A DNA stretch of 64,000 bases from Sphingobacterium humi. Its GTDB lineage: Bacteria; Bacteroidota; Bacteroidia; Sphingobacteriales; Sphingobacteriaceae. The stretch spans positions 1-64,000 of the forward strand of contig NZ_WSQA01000013.1 in the NCBI RefSeq assembly GCF_009768885.1. The letters are read 5' to 3'. Below, one piece after another: positions 43,743 to 53,804 of this stretch (position 1 is its first letter; every line of letters starts with the position of its first letter). Under the pieces are notes generated by a model. That model saw only the letters and a list, made by a program, of their open reading frames with translations, had not been told where the DNA came from and ran no database searches. The position numbers were made by a program, and so were the translations under genes.

Positions 43743-44255
43743 CTACATTACACGGAAGTCGATGTTATGTTTTTCAGCATAGGCTTTACTAGCCGAGGTC
43801 AATTTCTCTTGTTTGTCTAGCAATGAAGATTCCGTCCGTTCAAATAGTTGGTCAATCGCAATCTCCACTTCCTCACCGGGAGCTCCCTTGTCTATCATTC
43901 TGGCAATATCCAAGTAATCCTTTTCGAATACTTGTTGACTGGCTTCCAAATAAGACAGTGAAGCATCAATTAAATCGGTATTATCCGTTGTTTTCTTCAA
44001 GGATTTCACTTTCTCAATGGCCTCATCGATGGTTTTAATTGTACGGCTTTTAACATAATCCTCGGCACTCTCGTTAAGTGCTCCACGGGATTTCTGCTCT
44101 ATGATTTCCCGGAAATAGATCGGGCGATAAGCTGTAGAGGCGTTATTAGCATTCAAGGTGGCACGCTGGAGAACTTTATCAGGACTTTCTCCAGAACAAG
44201 CAAACAGTAGATTTACGAATAGGATCAGGCTTAGATACTTTAGGATGTTTTTCAT
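43743..44255 (-). CDS. Hypothetical helical lipoprotein
   Basis: A 170-aa protein with a lipoprotein signal (LFVNLLFAC, Cys about residue 20) and a mainly helical body rich in Glu, Lys and Ala. No domain is recognised. It lies 63 bp upstream of the LacI ATG in the same orientation and is divergent from an ECF sigma gene; whether it belongs to either neighbour is unclear. Confidence 0.7.
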   Translation of the reverse strand: MKNILKYLSLILFVNLLFACSGESPDKVLQRATLNANNASTAYRPIYFREIIEQKSRGALNESAEDYVKSRTIKTIDEAIEKVKSLKKTTDNTDLIDASLSYLEASQQVFEKDYLDIARMIDKGAPGEEVEIAIDQLFERTESSLLDKQEKLTSASKAYAEKHNIDFRVM

Positions 44256-44521
44256 AACAACTTATCTATTTAAATAATTAATTAAATTATAGTACTTTCG
44301 TACATGTAGTCGTGTGTTCTATAAAAGTAATAAAACCATCGTTTTTTTCCCGAAACCAGTTATCTACAATATATATACAAGAGGAAATATTAGGGCAAAA
44401 AGTATCATTTCTATTCAAAATCTACCATTTATATAAGCATCAAATTGAGAGATTGCTTGTATTTTTTGGGTTACCCTATGAAATCGGAAACTATTTATCC
44501 CTATTTTTACCAATATTAAAA

Positions 44522-45088
44522 ATGCAGAACAAGGAAGCTCATTCATACCTTCAATTATTAGACGCCATCAGTCATGGTGATGAGCGTGCTTTTTCTACAT
44601 TTTACGATATTTTTGCCAGCGACCTCATTAAGCATATTCTTTCCAAAGTTCAAGATCAGCAAATCGCGGAAGACATACTCCATGATTTATTTCTCTCGCT
44701 TTGGAAGAACAGGGAACGGCTCCCGCAAATCCAATCGGTGCCGGCCTATTTATACTCCTCCTGTCGATACCTCATTTTAGCTTATTACCGGAAACAGCAG
44801 CAAGAAAACATTCAGTCCTTAGACTTGACCAACCTCGATGTTATTGATGAGGAAATCACCATTGAGGACAGGCTGTATTACCGCTACACCTTAGATCTTA
44901 TTGCCAATGAGATTGAGAAACTCCCTGAAAAATGTCGGGAAGTATTCCGTATGAGTCGCTTTGAATTCCTTTCCAATAAGGAAATCGCAGAAAAACTACA
45001 AATTTCTGAATCTACGGTAGAAAAGCATATCAATAAGGCTATCAGTCGATTACGCATCGCCTCCAAGGCCTTCACCTTAATTTTTTAA
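44522..45088 (+). CDS. ECF RNA polymerase sigma factor (SusCD-associated)
   Basis: A 188-aa ECF sigma with the start at 44522 (MQNKEAHSYLQ); the frame extends further upstream but without homologous character. Region 2 is DQQIAEDILHDLFLSLWKN and region 4 is MSRFEFLSNKEIAEKLQISE followed by TVEKHINKAISRLR. It heads a plus-strand locus: fecR starts 78 bp later, then susC with STN. The trio should respond to substrate binding at the outer membrane. Confidence 0.93.
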   Translation: MQNKEAHSYLQLLDAISHGDERAFSTFYDIFASDLIKHILSKVQDQQIAEDILHDLFLSLWKNRERLPQIQSVPAYLYSSCRYLILAYYRKQQQENIQSLDLTNLDVIDEEITIEDRLYYRYTLDLIANEIEKLPEKCREVFRMSRFEFLSNKEIAEKLQISESTVEKHINKAISRLRIASKAFTLIF

Positions 45089-45166
45089 TTTTTTTTCATT
45101 TCCGAGTAGAAGCTGCAGTCATTTTACATCACTTGTATTATAATGGATGACCAGAACTAAATCCTA

Positions 45167-46300
45167 ATGCAGAAAAACCAGTTACCAAAGGAAACAATTA
45201 AGTTTTTAGCTAATAAAGAATCTGATGCCGAGAAAGCAGGGATTATTCATTGGTATGACGATCTATCGACGAATGCCCCTATCGCGCAAAATACTGTTGC
45301 TAAGACTAAAAAAAGAGCGAAGAAAAAACTGATGAATAGCATCAATGAAAAGCCGAAGCGCGTGTTAAACAACTATTGGCTTCGAATTGCTGCGGCAGCT
45401 GTTCTTCTTATTGTGGGTTATTTTGGCTGGCTGCAATACCAAAAGGAAGAAATACCTCAACTTGCAAGTGCTACACAACTGGCTGCTATTAAGCCAGCAC
45501 AGGAACGTGCAATTATTACGCTAGAGAATGGACAAGAAATCGACTTGGACCAATTAGCGATTAACGAGCAGGTGCATGTAGGCGATATCATCATTATCAA
45601 AGATAGCAAAGGCCAGGTATCCTATATCAACAGCAAAACTGGTGAACCGCAAATGAACAGCATTCGCGTACCGAAAGCCTCAATTTATACCCTAGCCCTT
45701 AGTGATGGCAGTAAAGTAACCTTAAACTCCGAGTCAAAGCTGTCTTACCCTAGCCAGTTTGAGGGGCAGGTTCGCAAAGTGAAATTAGAAGGGGAAGCTT
45801 ATTTTGAGATCCAAAAAACAGCCGATCATAAACAATTTATTGTGGAAACCGACCTTCAGGAAATCGAAGTGCTGGGCACCAAGTTTAATATCAAAGCTTT
45901 TGATTTTGATGATGAGAATTTCAGCACCTTGGCCGAAGGATCGGTGAAAGTTCGCAATAAAGAAAGCTTAAAAGAAGGTATTTTAAAACCGGGCCAACAA
46001 GCATTCCAACAAAAAGGAGCGGAGTTTTCTGTAAAAACAGTCGATGTAGAGAAAGTATTAGGCTGGACCAATGGCCAATTTATTTTCGACGGCGACAATA
46101 ACCACGATACCTTCAAAGAAATAGGGCGTTGGTATGATATTGAAATCGAATACCAACAGAGCCTAAAAATAGATCAGTATTTAGGTAAAATTCCTAGAAA
46201 CCTGCCTTTAGATAAACTCATAGACTTGCTGAAATATGCCGAGTTAACCGTTGAAGCGAGGGTAGTAAAAAATAACCGAATTAAATTACATATATCTTAA
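45167..46300 (+). CDS. FecR-family sigma-regulator membrane protein
   Basis: A 377-aa single-pass protein: cytoplasmic N-terminal domain, one transmembrane helix at about 66-85 (YWLRIAAAAVLLIVGYFGWL), periplasmic FecR domain with LALSDGSKVTLNSESKLSYP and EGEAYFEIQK, and a C-terminal DUF4974-type segment (FKEIGRWYDIEIEY; LPLDKLIDLLKYA). The N-terminal domain is less typical than in the FecR at 8576-9751. It lies between the ECF sigma and the STN-type SusC, the usual order. Confidence 0.94.
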   Translation: MQKNQLPKETIKFLANKESDAEKAGIIHWYDDLSTNAPIAQNTVAKTKKRAKKKLMNSINEKPKRVLNNYWLRIAAAAVLLIVGYFGWLQYQKEEIPQLASATQLAAIKPAQERAIITLENGQEIDLDQLAINEQVHVGDIIIIKDSKGQVSYINSKTGEPQMNSIRVPKASIYTLALSDGSKVTLNSESKLSYPSQFEGQVRKVKLEGEAYFEIQKTADHKQFIVETDLQEIEVLGTKFNIKAFDFDDENFSTLAEGSVKVRNKESLKEGILKPGQQAFQQKGAEFSVKTVDVEKVLGWTNGQFIFDGDNNHDTFKEIGRWYDIEIEYQQSLKIDQYLGKIPRNLPLDKLIDLLKYAELTVEARVVKNNRIKLHIS

Positions 46301-46346
46301 CCAAACAAATGACCTTATGAAACAAACAGACAACATCCCGTAAAGC

Positions 46347-46405
46347 AACGGATAGCCCATAAAAAAACGAACCCTGTTGGCGCAGGATCCGTTAAATAGC
46401 GGGCT
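46347..46405 (+). promoter_or_regulatory. Possible pseudoknotted RNA element between fecR and susC
   Basis: Interleaved complementary segments are present: AACGGAT (46347-46353) with ATCCGTT (46387-46393), and AGCCC (46354-46358) with GGGCT (46401-46405). A small CCTG/CAGG hairpin (46373-46376, 46383-46386) is nested inside. Order 1-2-1'-2' is that of an H-type pseudoknot. It lies 55 bp before the susC start. Single-sequence evidence only. Confidence 0.35.
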
Positions 46406-46459
46406 GAATTAGAGAAAAGTTATCAGTTTTTAATCATTAACAACCCAACATCTAATTTA

Positions 46460-49400
46460 ATGAATTTTTATTTATTTCCATTCTTGAAGAATGGAGGGGA
46501 AATTTCTTCGGCATCTACCCGTTCGAAAAAATCAATACAACCTATTGATTGGCAAAACTTCCCGGCAGCATCTTCAAGAACTATTGCCAACTTATTCATG
46601 AAGTTAAACATCGTGATACTCGTATTGGGGATACTTTTATCCCAGGCTAATGCCCGTTCTTTGGCGCAAGAAGTAAGCTTGAACAAAAAGAACAGCAGTT
46701 TAGAGTCTATATTGAAAGATCTTGAAAAACAGTCAGGATACACCTTTTTCTACAACAGAAGCGAGGTGAATACCAACCGCAAGATTTCTATTCATGCAGA
46801 CGCTGAACCCTTGAGAAATGTATTAACAGAAGTTTTAAAAGGACAGCCCTTAGTCTTTGATTTCTTTGATAAAACAATTGTTATCAAGAAAGCAGATAAA
46901 ATTATTAATGATAAACCCGTTAAAACCCCGGTGCTGACTCAACAAATCGTTCAGCAGCAAATGGTACGTGGTGTCATTCTCGATGAAGATGGAAACGGCA
47001 TCGTAGGTGCTTCCATCCGGCTTAAATCCAACCCTAAAAATGCGGTAAGCAGTTCACAAAACGGGGAATTTGTGCTACCGATTACCTCCTTAAACGAAAT
47101 CTTAGTGATTAGTTACCTAGGGTTTGAAAGCCGCGAAGTGAAAGCCAGTTTAAATCAAAAAGATATGCGCATCGTATTGACGAAACAAAACAATACGGTA
47201 GACGAAGTCGTGGTAACGGGTATGATGACCTTTAAGAAGGAAACATTCTCCGGTGCAACGGTAAGATTTGAACAAGAAGAACTAAAACAAGTAGCAAATA
47301 CCAACGTTATTCAAGCTATAAAATCCTTGGATCCATCCTTCTTAGTGATGGAGAATAACTTAGCGGGTGCCAATCCGAACGTGTTACCAACCATTGAACT
47401 ACGTGGTCAAACCAGTATCACGAGTGATAACTTGAGAGACGAATTCACCAATGATCCAAACCAACCACTCTTTATTTTGGATGGTTTTCAAACTTCCTTA
47501 AGAACCATTATGGATTTGGACATGAACCGTATTGCGTCCATCAGTATCCATAAAGATGCGGCCTCAACTGCTATCTACGGTTCCCGCGCATCCAATGGGG
47601 TGGTTGTTGTTGAAACAATCAAACCAAAACCGGGCGAAGTACTCTTAAGTTACTCGGCCGACTTAAACTTGGAGATTGCCGATTTAGGAAGCTACAACAT
47701 GATGAATGCGGCTGAGATCTTAGAATTCGAACGTCTTTCCGGCTTATATACAGCTCCGGTTGGTAGCCCAGAAACGCAGCATTCTTTTTACGATCCATTA
47801 TACAATATGCGTAAGCAGCGCGTATTGAGTGGTATTGATACCTACTGGTTGAAGGAACCCATTAAGACAGGTTTTGCACATCGCCATGCCCTATATGCAG
47901 AAGGAGGATCTGAAAACTTCATCTTCAATGTAGGCGGTAATTACAAGAATAACAGTGCCGTAATGAAAGGCTCAGGCCGTGAAGACTGGGGTGCGCGTGC
48001 CAATCTTACCTATCGTAAAAATAGATTAAACGTCAATAATAACTTGACGATCCATGGCTATGATGCCGATCAATCTATTTACGGTTCTTTTGCTACTTGG
48101 GCTAATATGAAACCTTATTACCAGAAAGACCGTGATCAATCTGTTTACCTCGAGAACTTCTTAGACGAAGGCTCTAGAACACAAGTTGTGGTGCGTAATC
48201 CACTTTACAACACCCGTTTAAACAGTTTTGATTACACAAAAAGCTGGGGAATAACCAATAACTTGCAATTGATTTTTGACATCAATAAAGAATGGCGTGT
48301 ACAATCGTCGATGCAAGTAAATCGGGAATCCATTTCAGGAAATGCCTTTGTTTCACCATTACATTCGCAATTTATCGATCAGAACCCTTTATTAAAAGGT
48401 CGCTATACGGCCAAATCACAAGATCTGATGTCGTATACCGCGAATGCTATGGTTGGTTACACCAAAGTGATCGACAAGCACTCCTTCAATGCTAATGCGC
48501 GAATCGAGTTTTCGGAAGAAAGTTTTACCTCCAACGGCTTTATATCCGTCGGCTTCCCAACCTCGAGCAACGGATCACCAAGCTTTGCCTTCGGCTATGA
48601 GAAAGACGGAAAACCGTCCGCATCTAAATCTATTCGTCGTAGAAACTCTTTAATTTCTACGGCCAACTATAGTTATGACAACCGTTATAACGTCGATGCT
48701 TCCTTTAACTACGATGGATCGACTTCTTTTGGTCGCCAAAACCTATATTCTCCTTTCTTTGCCTTAGGTGCCAGCTGGAATATTCACAACGAAGCCTTCT
48801 TGAAAGGGAATCCAACCGTTAATTTATTACGTCTTCGTGCTAACTACGGGGTTACAGGAAATCAAAACTTCAACTCCAGTACTTCTATTTCAACTTACCA
48901 GTACTTGTCGGCTTACAATTATGGCGGACAAGGTGTTGCTTTAGCCACCTTTGCCAACGAAAATTTACGCTGGCAAAAAACCAATCAATGGAGTACAGGT
49001 ATTGATGCGACCCTCTTTGAGAACCGCTTGAATTTAACCTTAAATGCCTACCAAAAAATCACCAATGACTTAGCGGTAGCCGTTGACCTTCCTGCTTCAA
49101 CAGGATTATTAGCCTATCCGTTCAATGCCGGCGACTTAAATGTAAGAGGTGTTGAATTAACCGCAAAATACAATGTCATTCACAGACCGCATGATCAAAT
49201 TGTTTGGAATATCGGTTTAACCGGAGCAAGAAGCAATCAGATCTATGAGAACTTTAATGATTTGCTTGCCGGCTTAAATAAAAGCCTTCAAAATTCAAAT
49301 TCATTAATCCGTTATCGCGATGGTTATTCACCAAATACATTGTGGGCGGTGGTATCAAACGGAATCGATCCAACAACTGGTCGCGAAGTATTCCTGAAAA

Positions 49401-49927
49401 AGAATGGCCAACAAACTTTTGACTACAATGTGCAAGACATTGTTGCAATAGGAAATGGTAACCCAACCTTACAAGGTATTTTAAGTACAAACCTGAATTA
49501 TAAAGGATTTACTTTTGCTGCCTACATGCGTTATATCTGGGATCAAGATGTGCTAAACTCCGCACTATTCAACAAAGTGGAAAACATCTCGAAACAAGAC
49601 ATTACCAACTACAACCAAGATAAACGTGCCTTGTACGAGCGCTGGAAAAACCCTGGTGATGTTTCCCAATTCCGCGCAATCAGTATCACGGATAACACGC
49701 CAATTTCTTCTCGGTTTATCCAACAAGAGAACACCGTTTCATTAGAATCTATCTCTTTAGGCTATGACTTCAGGGATAAACCATGGATCAGCAAAATGGG
49801 ACTATCAAGCTTAAGGGTAACCGGGTTAACGAATGAAGTGTTCCGCTGGTCTACCGTAAAACGTGAGCGTGGTATTGATTACCCATACGCCAAAATGTAT
49901 TCGATTAGTGTAAATGCAAAATTCTAA
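46460..49927 (+). CDS. SusC/RagA TonB-linked outer-membrane transporter with STN domain
   Basis: A 1155-aa SusC with a 46-residue N-terminal extension before the hydrophobic signal (MKLNIVILVLGILLSQANA); an ATG at 46598 is an alternative start. STN domain at about 70-135 (LESILKDLEKQSGYTFFYNR), carboxypeptidase-regulatory-like domain (VRGVILDEDGNGIVGASI), TonB box region (VDEVVVTGMMTFKKETFSG), plug (LFILDGFQTSLRTIMDLDMN; ISIHKDAASTAIYGSRASNG), then the barrel. The gene is 160 bp past fecR and 4 bp from susD. With no CAZymes in the operon, a peptide or other non-glycan ligand is possible. Confidence 0.95.
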   Translation: MNFYLFPFLKNGGEISSASTRSKKSIQPIDWQNFPAASSRTIANLFMKLNIVILVLGILLSQANARSLAQEVSLNKKNSSLESILKDLEKQSGYTFFYNRSEVNTNRKISIHADAEPLRNVLTEVLKGQPLVFDFFDKTIVIKKADKIINDKPVKTPVLTQQIVQQQMVRGVILDEDGNGIVGASIRLKSNPKNAVSSSQNGEFVLPITSLNEILVISYLGFESREVKASLNQKDMRIVLTKQNNTVDEVVVTGMMTFKKETFSGATVRFEQEELKQVANTNVIQAIKSLDPSFLVMENNLAGANPNVLPTIELRGQTSITSDNLRDEFTNDPNQPLFILDGFQTSLRTIMDLDMNRIASISIHKDAASTAIYGSRASNGVVVVETIKPKPGEVLLSYSADLNLEIADLGSYNMMNAAEILEFERLSGLYTAPVGSPETQHSFYDPLYNMRKQRVLSGIDTYWLKEPIKTGFAHRHALYAEGGSENFIFNVGGNYKNNSAVMKGSGREDWGARANLTYRKNRLNVNNNLTIHGYDADQSIYGSFATWANMKPYYQKDRDQSVYLENFLDEGSRTQVVVRNPLYNTRLNSFDYTKSWGITNNLQLIFDINKEWRVQSSMQVNRESISGNAFVSPLHSQFIDQNPLLKGRYTAKSQDLMSYTANAMVGYTKVIDKHSFNANARIEFSEESFTSNGFISVGFPTSSNGSPSFAFGYEKDGKPSASKSIRRRNSLISTANYSYDNRYNVDASFNYDGSTSFGRQNLYSPFFALGASWNIHNEAFLKGNPTVNLLRLRANYGVTGNQNFNSSTSISTYQYLSAYNYGGQGVALATFANENLRWQKTNQWSTGIDATLFENRLNLTLNAYQKITNDLAVAVDLPASTGLLAYPFNAGDLNVRGVELTAKYNVIHRPHDQIVWNIGLTGARSNQIYENFNDLLAGLNKSLQNSNSLIRYRDGYSPNTLWAVVSNGIDPTTGREVFLKKNGQQTFDYNVQDIVAIGNGNPTLQGILSTNLNYKGFTFAAYMRYIWDQDVLNSALFNKVENISKQDITNYNQDKRALYERWKNPGDVSQFRAISITDNTPISSRFIQQENTVSLESISLGYDFRDKPWISKMGLSSLRVTGLTNEVFRWSTVKRERGIDYPYAKMYSISVNAKF

Positions 49928-49931
49928 ACAA

Positions 49932-51350
49932 ATGAAATCATTAAAATCTAACAAAAACTTATATATCCTGCTTGCTTTCATTTTGTTGGGAGGCCTTTCC
50001 TCTTGTTCGAAATGGCTCGATGTAAAACCTGAAGATAAATTCTTAGAGGAGCATCTTTATAGCACCCCACAAGGAGTTGCAGAAATCGTCAATGGATTTT
50101 ATGTAAAGCTTGGAACAGATGCCTTATATGGCTCCAACCTCTCCTCTACCATGTTAGACGTATTGGCGCAACGCTATCGCATTTCCTCCGACAAACACCC
50201 TTATTATTATTACAACAACTTCAGCTTTGCTGAAAGAGTTGTAGAAAACGGGATTGCGTCAGTATGGACACAAATGTATAACGTCATTGCTAACATAAAT
50301 GATATGGTTAGGATTTTACCTACCGTAGAAAACGGCATGACCCAGGATCAAAAAAACCAGTATATCGGCGAGGCCATTGGCTTACGTGCGTTTATTCACT
50401 TCGATTTACTTCGCATGTTCGGCAAACCTTATGATGAAACTTCTAAAACCGAACCGGCAATTCCTTACTACCGGAATTTAACTACCGATGCTTCTCCGAT
50501 TGAAAGTAGCGAACAAATTGCCGCTAAAATCCTGGAAGATATCGCTGAGGCTGAAAAACTATTGGCTAAAGATCCTATTATAACGGAAGGCAGCATGAAG
50601 AATTTCAACAATAACCGATTTAACATCTATGCTGTTAAAGCCTTAAAAGCACGGGTATACCAATGGATCAATGACAAGCCTGCGGCCTTGGCTGCAGCGC
50701 AAGAAGTGATTGCAGCTCAAGACAAATTCCCTTGGGTTAGTCATTCAGCCATTACCATTTCAGGCCCAAATACGGATCGTAAATTCTTTTCCGAGAATTT
50801 ATTTTCGGTGTTCAACTCTAAATTAAACGACCTATACAATCGTTATTTTAACCCGAACTTATTAGAATCAGAGATTCTATCTACCTCAAAAGATAATATC
50901 ATAGAAAAAGTGTATGAAAACAACACCTCTGACTATCGATATGTGTATCTATGGCCTATTTCTACAACCGGTATGCGCACCTTCACAAAATACCTGGAAC
51001 TTAGTGACATTAAAAACTTATCACGCTTTATGGTTCCTGTCATGCGTATTTCTGAAATGTATTATATAGCGGCCGAGTCTTCCGAAGATCCTAAAGAAGG
51101 TTTAAGCTATTTAAATACGGTAAGGCAACACCGCAATATTATGGTCGATATTACGAATGCAAATTCCTTAAGAACTGAATTAACCAAAGAGTATCAAAAA
51201 GAATTCTTCGGCGAAGGACAGCTCTGGTATTATTACAAGCGTAATAAAATGACCAGCATTCCAACAACAAACAATGCTTGGAGAAATATGACCATTCCTC
51301 TTTCGCATTATCAGTTTAAATTACCTCTTGTAGAAACTACACCTCGCTAA
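49932..51350 (+). CDS. RagB/SusD family nutrient-uptake lipoprotein
   Basis: A 472-aa SusD (start 49932, MKSLKSNKNLYILL; lipobox GGLSSC then SKWLDVKPEDKF). TPR-like part: GEAIGLRAFIHFDLLRMFGK. C-terminal features: MRISEMYYIAAESSEDPKEG and KEYQKEFFGEGQLWYYYKRN. It is the extracellular lid partner of the adjacent SusC. Two further lipoproteins follow, so a four-component outer-membrane assembly is likely. Confidence 0.93.
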   Translation: MKSLKSNKNLYILLAFILLGGLSSCSKWLDVKPEDKFLEEHLYSTPQGVAEIVNGFYVKLGTDALYGSNLSSTMLDVLAQRYRISSDKHPYYYYNNFSFAERVVENGIASVWTQMYNVIANINDMVRILPTVENGMTQDQKNQYIGEAIGLRAFIHFDLLRMFGKPYDETSKTEPAIPYYRNLTTDASPIESSEQIAAKILEDIAEAEKLLAKDPIITEGSMKNFNNNRFNIYAVKALKARVYQWINDKPAALAAAQEVIAAQDKFPWVSHSAITISGPNTDRKFFSENLFSVFNSKLNDLYNRYFNPNLLESEILSTSKDNIIEKVYENNTSDYRYVYLWPISTTGMRTFTKYLELSDIKNLSRFMVPVMRISEMYYIAAESSEDPKEGLSYLNTVRQHRNIMVDITNANSLRTELTKEYQKEFFGEGQLWYYYKRNKMTSIPTTNNAWRNMTIPLSHYQFKLPLVETTPR

Positions 51351-51362
51351 GCATTAGAAAAT

Positions 51363-52151
51363 ATGAAAACTTTTAAAATACTAAGTATACTATTCGCTGC
51401 AACGGCATTAATGTACGCCTGCAAAGAAGATAAACTGTTGATGTATTCTGATGAAGAGGCAGGCAACAATATTTACTTTGTAGAGAAATACGAACGTAGA
51501 CTTGCGGACTCCTTAATCCAAATCATCACCTTCGGCCGTGCTGAAGATGGCAAGAAAGATAGTCTGCTTAAACTTCCTGTAGCTATTACAGGAAGTGCGA
51601 TAAACAAAGATCGTTTAATTCGCGTAAAACCGAGTGATACCTCCACGATGAAGGAGGGGGTACACTTCAAATTTAAAACGCCACCCATGATCCGCGCCAA
51701 TAGAACCATCGATACCCTGTATGTGCAGCTTTTTCGCACAGCAGATATCTACGACAAAACGGTTTATGTAAATCTGGAATTGCAGCCTAATGAATATTTC
51801 AAAACAAATATTTTGACCAAAACTAATTTAAACGTGAAGCAAAATATTGTGAATTATTCCTTTTCCTTATCAGATCAGTTCCCTATTCCTTATTTATGGA
51901 CAACATTCTCTGGAAAAAATACCGTAATCGGATTTTTTGGCCCCTATTCTCAACGGAAGGTGGAATTATTTTTCGAAGTCTTAGACGCTGACCGCGAGTT
52001 CTTCTATAACCCGGATGTGCCTTTAAGTATTGCAAAATTAATTAGCTATTCCTCGTATATGAAATACTGGCTGAACAAAGAAAAATCAGAAGGACGTACG
52101 CAATACGACGAAAACGGAAAAGAAATTACCATGGGATTATCAGCAAACTAA
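51363..52151 (+). CDS. DUF4843 lipoprotein
   Basis: A 262-aa lipoprotein (ALMYAC signal) of the DUF4843 type: an N-terminal NIYFVEKYERRLADS strand segment and a beta-rich body with KEGVHFKF and IDTLYVQLFRTADI. Such proteins recur directly after SusD in Bacteroidota loci and are thought to be accessory surface lipoproteins. It is 12 bp after susD and 5 bp before the PKD-like gene. No catalytic residues are recognised. Confidence 0.82.
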   Translation: MKTFKILSILFAATALMYACKEDKLLMYSDEEAGNNIYFVEKYERRLADSLIQIITFGRAEDGKKDSLLKLPVAITGSAINKDRLIRVKPSDTSTMKEGVHFKFKTPPMIRANRTIDTLYVQLFRTADIYDKTVYVNLELQPNEYFKTNILTKTNLNVKQNIVNYSFSLSDQFPIPYLWTTFSGKNTVIGFFGPYSQRKVELFFEVLDADREFFYNPDVPLSIAKLISYSSYMKYWLNKEKSEGRTQYDENGKEITMGLSAN

Positions 52152-52156
52152 AAACA

Positions 52157-53734
52157 ATGAAAACATCATCAACACTTATATTATGTTTCTTTATTGCACT
52201 ATTTAGTAGCTGTAATAAAGATTTAGGAAATTACGATTATATAGAAGCGGATTCGCTACTGGTTACGAATTTGAAAGATACCATTGATATTAAACTCGGC
52301 GAAAACTTAAAAATAACACCGAACCTAGCATCGAAAACAAACCAAATCAATCAAGAAAACTTATCTTTTGAATGGGTTGCTTATGATAAATCACAAGTAG
52401 AAGCTAGCCAAAAACGTAAAATATTAAGCACGAAAAAAGATATTGACGTATTACCGGTATTAACGATAGGAACTTATCCTGTTTACCTTTCTATTACTGA
52501 TAATGAAACCGGTAGCATCTGGACCTATCCTTTTACCTTAAATATTAAAGGAGCCTATCAGAAATATGGTTGGTTTGTTTTGTCAGACATTGCAGACAAA
52601 GGCCATTTATCGTTCATTGAAGATAATCCAGAAAAATGGAATTCCTATCCGAAAACGTACCATGATTTCCAAAACGTCCTCTTCAGTGAGCTGGATGGTT
52701 CACCTTTAGCAATTAACGGGAAACCAAAGTCCTTGGTGAATCATACCAACATGAATGCAGTCGTTAGAGCCGCTAAAAACTACTTGTATATCAATACAAG
52801 TGAGGGCACAACCCTTATTAACGTTTCGGATGGTATGTTATACAACCCATCAAAATATACCTTCCTCAATGAAACAGCATCCGGTAATCCGACCTCGGCA
52901 GACAGGGAGTTTGTTTTTACAGCGGGAAGTGCCATGGCCATGAAAAACGGAGATTTATACAGCATGCAATATACAATGCAGACCTATTATAACGTCCCTG
53001 TTAATAACGAAGCTTCTGGAAAAACCTATAAACTCTCTCCTTTTGTAGCTCTGCCTATGGGTAACGGAGGTGGTAATATCCTGCTTTTCGACAGTGAAGC
53101 AAAAAGATTCATGACTTACAAACATGGCTCTGCACGTGCCGCAGCCTTAAGTTCGGAAGGACAAGCTATCGATGTAACCGATACACAAATGGATTTGGTT
53201 TGGATGGGCCATACCTTAGCTTTTGATGGACAAGCTATCGCCGTGATGAAAGATAAAGCCGGCAAATTATTCCTATTGCGCATGACCTACACTGCCAATG
53301 CGGTGTTTCGCGTGGAATCATTAACCGAACTGGACGCTACATTTACCGATATTAATCAGGCTAAACATTTTGCAGTTGATAATCTGTATGGGTACTTTTT
53401 CTATGCAACCGACAATAAACTCTATCAATATGACCTAGATGCTAAGGTGTTAAAATTGGCCAAGGATTATGCCGGTAGAAAAATCACCCTGCTTAAAGCT
53501 CCTCATCAGGCTGCTTTAAAACCAGGCACGCCGACCTTTACCAAATACCAAGAACGGTTAGAGCCAATCTTATTTAGCATCCTGGTAGGATCCAATACGG
53601 AGAGCGCACCTACAAATTCAGGTAAACTGGAAGTATTACGCGTAAGTCCGTTAATGGGACCATTAAAAGAATCCTTTAAACCTTTCGAGGGCATGGGGAA
53701 AATTGTAGACGCTGTCTATATAGATAACGCCTAG
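52157..53734 (+). CDS. PKD-like family lipoprotein
   Basis: A 525-aa lipoprotein (FSSC lipobox, then NKDLGNYDY). The N-terminal ~130 residues form a PKD-like/Ig-like module (VYLSITDNETGSIWTYPFTL), and the remainder looks like a repeated beta-structure, possibly propeller-like (GGNILLFDSEAKRFMTY; LYGYFFYATDNKLYQYDLD). It matches the PKD-like lipoproteins that follow SusD/DUF4843 in this phylum. Probably a surface-exposed ligand-binding component. A strong hairpin follows 13 bp after its stop. Confidence 0.8.
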   Translation: MKTSSTLILCFFIALFSSCNKDLGNYDYIEADSLLVTNLKDTIDIKLGENLKITPNLASKTNQINQENLSFEWVAYDKSQVEASQKRKILSTKKDIDVLPVLTIGTYPVYLSITDNETGSIWTYPFTLNIKGAYQKYGWFVLSDIADKGHLSFIEDNPEKWNSYPKTYHDFQNVLFSELDGSPLAINGKPKSLVNHTNMNAVVRAAKNYLYINTSEGTTLINVSDGMLYNPSKYTFLNETASGNPTSADREFVFTAGSAMAMKNGDLYSMQYTMQTYYNVPVNNEASGKTYKLSPFVALPMGNGGGNILLFDSEAKRFMTYKHGSARAAALSSEGQAIDVTDTQMDLVWMGHTLAFDGQAIAVMKDKAGKLFLLRMTYTANAVFRVESLTELDATFTDINQAKHFAVDNLYGYFFYATDNKLYQYDLDAKVLKLAKDYAGRKITLLKAPHQAALKPGTPTFTKYQERLEPILFSILVGSNTESAPTNSGKLEVLRVSPLMGPLKESFKPFEGMGKIVDAVYIDNA

Positions 53735-53746
53735 TTCACCAAATAT

Positions 53747-53778
53747 GCGTATAGTTAATTATGCAATTAACTATACGC
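53747..53778 (+). promoter_or_regulatory. Perfect 14-bp hairpin between PKD lipoprotein and protease genes
   Basis: GCGTATAGTTAATT (53747-53760) and its exact reverse complement (53765-53778) surround the loop ATGC. The sequence after it is TTTACACG rather than a U-tract, so termination would be weak. It ends 26 bp before the protease ATG at 53805 and may adjust downstream expression or stabilise the upstream mRNA. A partial terminator or an operator are alternatives. Confidence 0.6.
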
Positions 53779-53804
53779 TTTACACGACGCTATTAACAAA
53801 ATCA

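Noticed and set aside
44256..44521. N-terminal extension of the ECF sigma gene at 44522
   Set aside because: The frame is open upstream to 44312 but the encoded peptide is AT-driven and unlike any ECF N-terminus; the ATG at 44522 gives the normal length.
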